A stretch of 64,000 bases of DNA from Frisingicoccus caecimuris. Lineage in GTDB: Bacteria > Bacillota > Clostridia > Lachnospirales > Lachnospiraceae. Positions within the stretch are counted from its first letter, which is position 1. Each line of letters opens with the position of its first letter. The notes under the pieces are model-generated. The model saw nothing but the letters and a program-made list of their open reading frames with translations, did not search any database and was not told where the DNA came from. The position numbers and the translations under genes were made by a program. Shown here one piece after another: positions 61,952-64,000 of this stretch. The stretch covers positions 113,882-177,881 of the forward strand of contig NZ_SLXA01000005.1 of NCBI RefSeq assembly GCF_004340975.1. The letters are read 5' to 3'.

Positions 61952-63906
61952 GGGCGCGCTCTAACGGGTGCAAGTCGTGTGTTCTGCAAGCTGTTATCAG
62001 CTAGCCAGTGAAAGTCTGGTCAAGGTAATCGCCAGTGAGCCTTGTAGCGAGCCTCCAATGCTTTTGGGTGACCGATTGTGTTGAAGCGAGGTATGCCTGT
62101 GAGAAACAGGTGCAAAATAGCAGTCCGTAACATAAAGTGAATCCTGTAGCATCGTTACGTTAGCCCTGTAAGGGGACAAGAGGGAGTCGAGTCACTGACT
62201 TTCTGACGAAGACCATGGAAGATGTGCAGATACTGGAGTACAGCATTGAAGAACCCTTCGGTGTAGAGGGAGCGGAATGTTATGAAAGTTGATAACGGAA
62301 CAGAAGAGGTCTCATATCATCATATAACCACAAGTATGTAACTGAGGATATAAGCACGCATGCGAAGTTCCTTGGGAAGTGGTACGAGAAGTCGGAGGAG
62401 CCCATAGTATCTATGAACTATTGGTAAGAAAAACAATGGGAGAAAAGGGGCTCTGCTTTAATCAAGATTAACGGGAAGGTAAGGGATAGTGCATGCCAAA
62501 TATTGGACAACAACACTCAATTGGAAAATCACGACAACTTCAACGTAATCTATACCTGGCAGCCAAAAAGGATAGGCAACGCAGATTTCATGCGTTGTAT
62601 GACCGTATCTTTCGCCTGGATATTTTGTGGCGGGCATGGAAAGAAGTGCGAGAAAACAAGGGGAGTGCCGGGATTGACGGCATTACCTTTGAAATGATTG
62701 AGGAATACGGAGTAGAAGAATACTTGTTGGATATTCAAGAAGATTTGCAGAATAAGAAATACAGGCCTCAGCCGGTAAAAAGAGTATACATTCCAAAACC
62801 GGATGGGAAGCAAAGACCATTGGGAATACCGACTATTAGAGACAGGATTGTGCAACAAGCCTGTAAGATAGTGATAGAACCTGTCTTTGAAGCAAACTTT
62901 CTAGATAGTTCTTATGGATTCCGCCCTAAAAGAGATGCAAAACAGGCTACAGAAAAAGTGAAAAAAGAATTGTATAAAAACTGGTATGTAGTAGATGCAG
63001 ACATACAGGGATACTTCGACAACATCAATCATGAAATACTACTGGGATTATTAAATCGTCGCATCAGTGATAGAAGGGTCATTAAGTTATGCAGACAATG
63101 GTTACAAGCAGGAGTCATTGAAAATGGGAAATATTATCCAACGGAAAAAGGTTCACCACAAGGAGGAGTCATTAGTCCGTTGTTAGCAAATGTCTATCTT
63201 CATGTATTGGACTCCTACTGGGAGAATCATAAGGAACTGGGCGTTATAGTCAGATATGCAGATGATGCAGTGATTGTGTGCAGAACAAGAAAAGATGCAG
63301 AATTAGCGTTTGAACATCTGAAAAGAATAATGACCAAGTTAAAACTGACGCTGAATCCGCAGAAAACAAAGATTGTAGATATGAATAAGGAGAGCTTTGA
63401 CTTTCTTGGATTCCGTTATCAGAAGTTTGGGAAAACCAAATGTGGGCGGAAGTTGCCTTACATGATGCCAAGTAAAAAGGCGATGAAAAAGGTAAAGGAT
63501 GCAATCAGAGTAATTACTTGCAGAAAATCGTCCTATGAGGGTCTGGAGCAAAAAGTGGAGAAATTAAATCCGCTCATAAGAGGATGGAGAAACTACTTTC
63601 AGCACGGCAACTCAACAAAACGGTTTAAACAGCTTGATGAATACGTGTGGATGAAGCTATGGAGACGGGTGTATTACAGACGAAAACAGAAGAAATACAG
63701 AGAACATGTGCTGTATGGATTTCGGAAGTGGTATGCTAACAGTGGAATAGAGTACTTTTATTATCCAAATAAGAAAAGATATGAGACAGTCCTTTGAATG
63801 TTACAGGAAGAAGATTATCGGAAAGCCGTGTGAGGGAGAACCTCATGCACGGTTTGAGGTGGCAGGCGATGGAAACGGAAACTACCGCGCCATTGCTTGA
63901 CCCTAC
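61952..63906 (+). mobile_element. Group II intron with reverse transcriptase
   Basis: About 1.95 kb. The 5' end is near 61952 (GGGCGCGCTCTAACGGGTGC, close to the GUGYG start), but is uncertain by tens of bases; GCGCGCC (61943-61949) and GGCGCGC (61953-61959) form a hairpin across it. About 530 bases of structured non-coding RNA (domains I-IV) precede the ORF. Domain V is clear at 63823-63855 (AAGCCGTGTGAGG, GAGAA, CCTCATGCACGGTTT, with the AGC triad at 63824-63826). Domain VI pairs GGCAGGCGATGG (about 63861) with CCATTGCTTG and leaves a bulged A at 63900 as branch point, which puts the 3' end near 63906. Confidence 0.82.
62493..63797 (+). CDS. ltrA: Group II intron reverse transcriptase/maturase, without endonuclease domain
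   Basis: A 434-residue RT: conserved blocks [33 protein letters not shown] (101-120), [14 protein letters not shown] (139-152), [34 protein letters not shown] and the catalytic YADD at 255-258, then the maturase X domain ([20 protein letters not shown]) and a basic tail. No HNH endonuclease follows, so mobility would rely on replication forks or exposed single strands, as in En-minus introns. It lies in domain IV of the intron. All RT motifs look intact. Confidence 0.93.
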   Translation: MPNIGQQHSIGKSRQLQRNLYLAAKKDRQRRFHALYDRIFRLDILWRAWKEVRENKGSAGIDGITFEMIEEYGVEEYLLDIQEDLQNKKYRPQPVKRVYIPKPDGKQRPLGIPTIRDRIVQQACKIVIEPVFEANFLDSSYGFRPKRDAKQATEKVKKELYKNWYVVDADIQGYFDNINHEILLGLLNRRISDRRVIKLCRQWLQAGVIENGKYYPTEKGSPQGGVISPLLANVYLHVLDSYWENHKELGVIVRYADDAVIVCRTRKDAELAFEHLKRIMTKLKLTLNPQKTKIVDMNKESFDFLGFRYQKFGKTKCGRKLPYMMPSKKAMKKVKDAIRVITCRKSSYEGLEQKVEKLNPLIRGWRNYFQHGNSTKRFKQLDEYVWMKLWRRVYYRRKQKKYREHVLYGFRKWYANSGIEYFYYPNKKRYETVL

Positions 63907-64000
63907 CCGAACACGCCTAGGCAACGAGGAAGTGTATAGCCGAACAGCAAGGGTGTCCATCGTGAGGTGGAATCTGAAGGAAGCTGTAAGCAAACTCTTG
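63907..64000 (+). other. Probable domain I fragment of a second group II intron
   Basis: After the first intron's 3' end the sequence reads CGAACACGCC, TAGGCAACGAGG, AAGTGTATAGCCGAACAGC, AAGGGTGTCCATCGTGAGG, TGGAATCTGAAGGAAGCTG. I recognise this from memory as domain I of another common clostridial group II intron type. Its own 5' end is not visible, so it may be the host of the first intron or a truncated copy. It runs off the window. Confidence 0.45.

Overview
The window reads as chromosomal DNA of a low/mid-GC Gram-positive anaerobe of the class Clostridia, most likely a member of the Lachnospiraceae (genus not decided). Supporting signs are pyruvate phosphate dikinase, LL-diaminopimelate aminotransferase, a PurO-type IMP cyclohydrolase beside a stand-alone AICAR transformylase, a two-gene minimal SUF locus, a DUF4317 protein, ferrous-iron FeoAB with its small Cys-rich partner, strong AGGAGG ribosome binding sites and sigma-A promoters. 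No rRNA, tRNA or CRISPR array was seen.

Layout. 1-10.1 kb is core genome: the end of guaB, a secreted amidase, an M16C peptidase, era-recO, glycyl-tRNA synthetase and ppdK. 10.2-15.9 kb is a potassium block, ktrB-ktrA followed by an orphan kdpD-kdpE pair without the Kdp pump. 15.9-19.0 kb is a polar amino-acid ABC transporter with a cytidylate-kinase-like gene behind it. 19.1-24.4 kb is a BlaI/BlaR1 sensor system convergent with a large triple-repeat lipoprotein. Perfect TACAnnTGTA operators occur twice in the lipoprotein promoter and once at the blaI promoter, and no beta-lactamase is present, so the lipoprotein is the obvious target. 24.5-26.8 kb is an ABC-2-like exporter. 27.1-34.8 kb is one 2584-residue sortase-anchored surface protein with tandem beta modules punctuated by calcium-loop motifs and a base composition unlike its neighbours.

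35.0-45.9 kb holds an ABC-class ATPase, ferritin, an ABC-F protein, an ArsC-like protein, adenosine deaminase, a three-gene unit (small secreted Cys/His protein, ECF sigma factor, RsgI-like anti-sigma factor), DUF4317, the SufC/SufB-like pair and a RelQ-type alarmone synthetase. 45.9-61.9 kb holds a phospholipase D, a family-6 uracil-DNA-glycosylase superfamily protein, dapL, purO-purH, tcdA, an LRR / VWA / MoxR cassette, an M18 aminopeptidase, two COG0523/CobW GTPases (one with a long His-rich metal-binding insert, one fused to a DUF1980-like domain) and feoA-feoB plus a 50-residue Cys-rich gene.

61.95-63.91 kb is a group II intron with an endonuclease-less reverse transcriptase, a recognisable domain V and a domain VI with a candidate branch-point A. 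The sequence after its 3' end looks like the domain I of a second group II intron running off the window.

The least explained units are the BlaR1/BlaI-lipoprotein regulon, the sigma/anti-sigma/mini-EF-hand operon, the LRR-VWA-MoxR cassette and the CobW-DUF1980 fusion.
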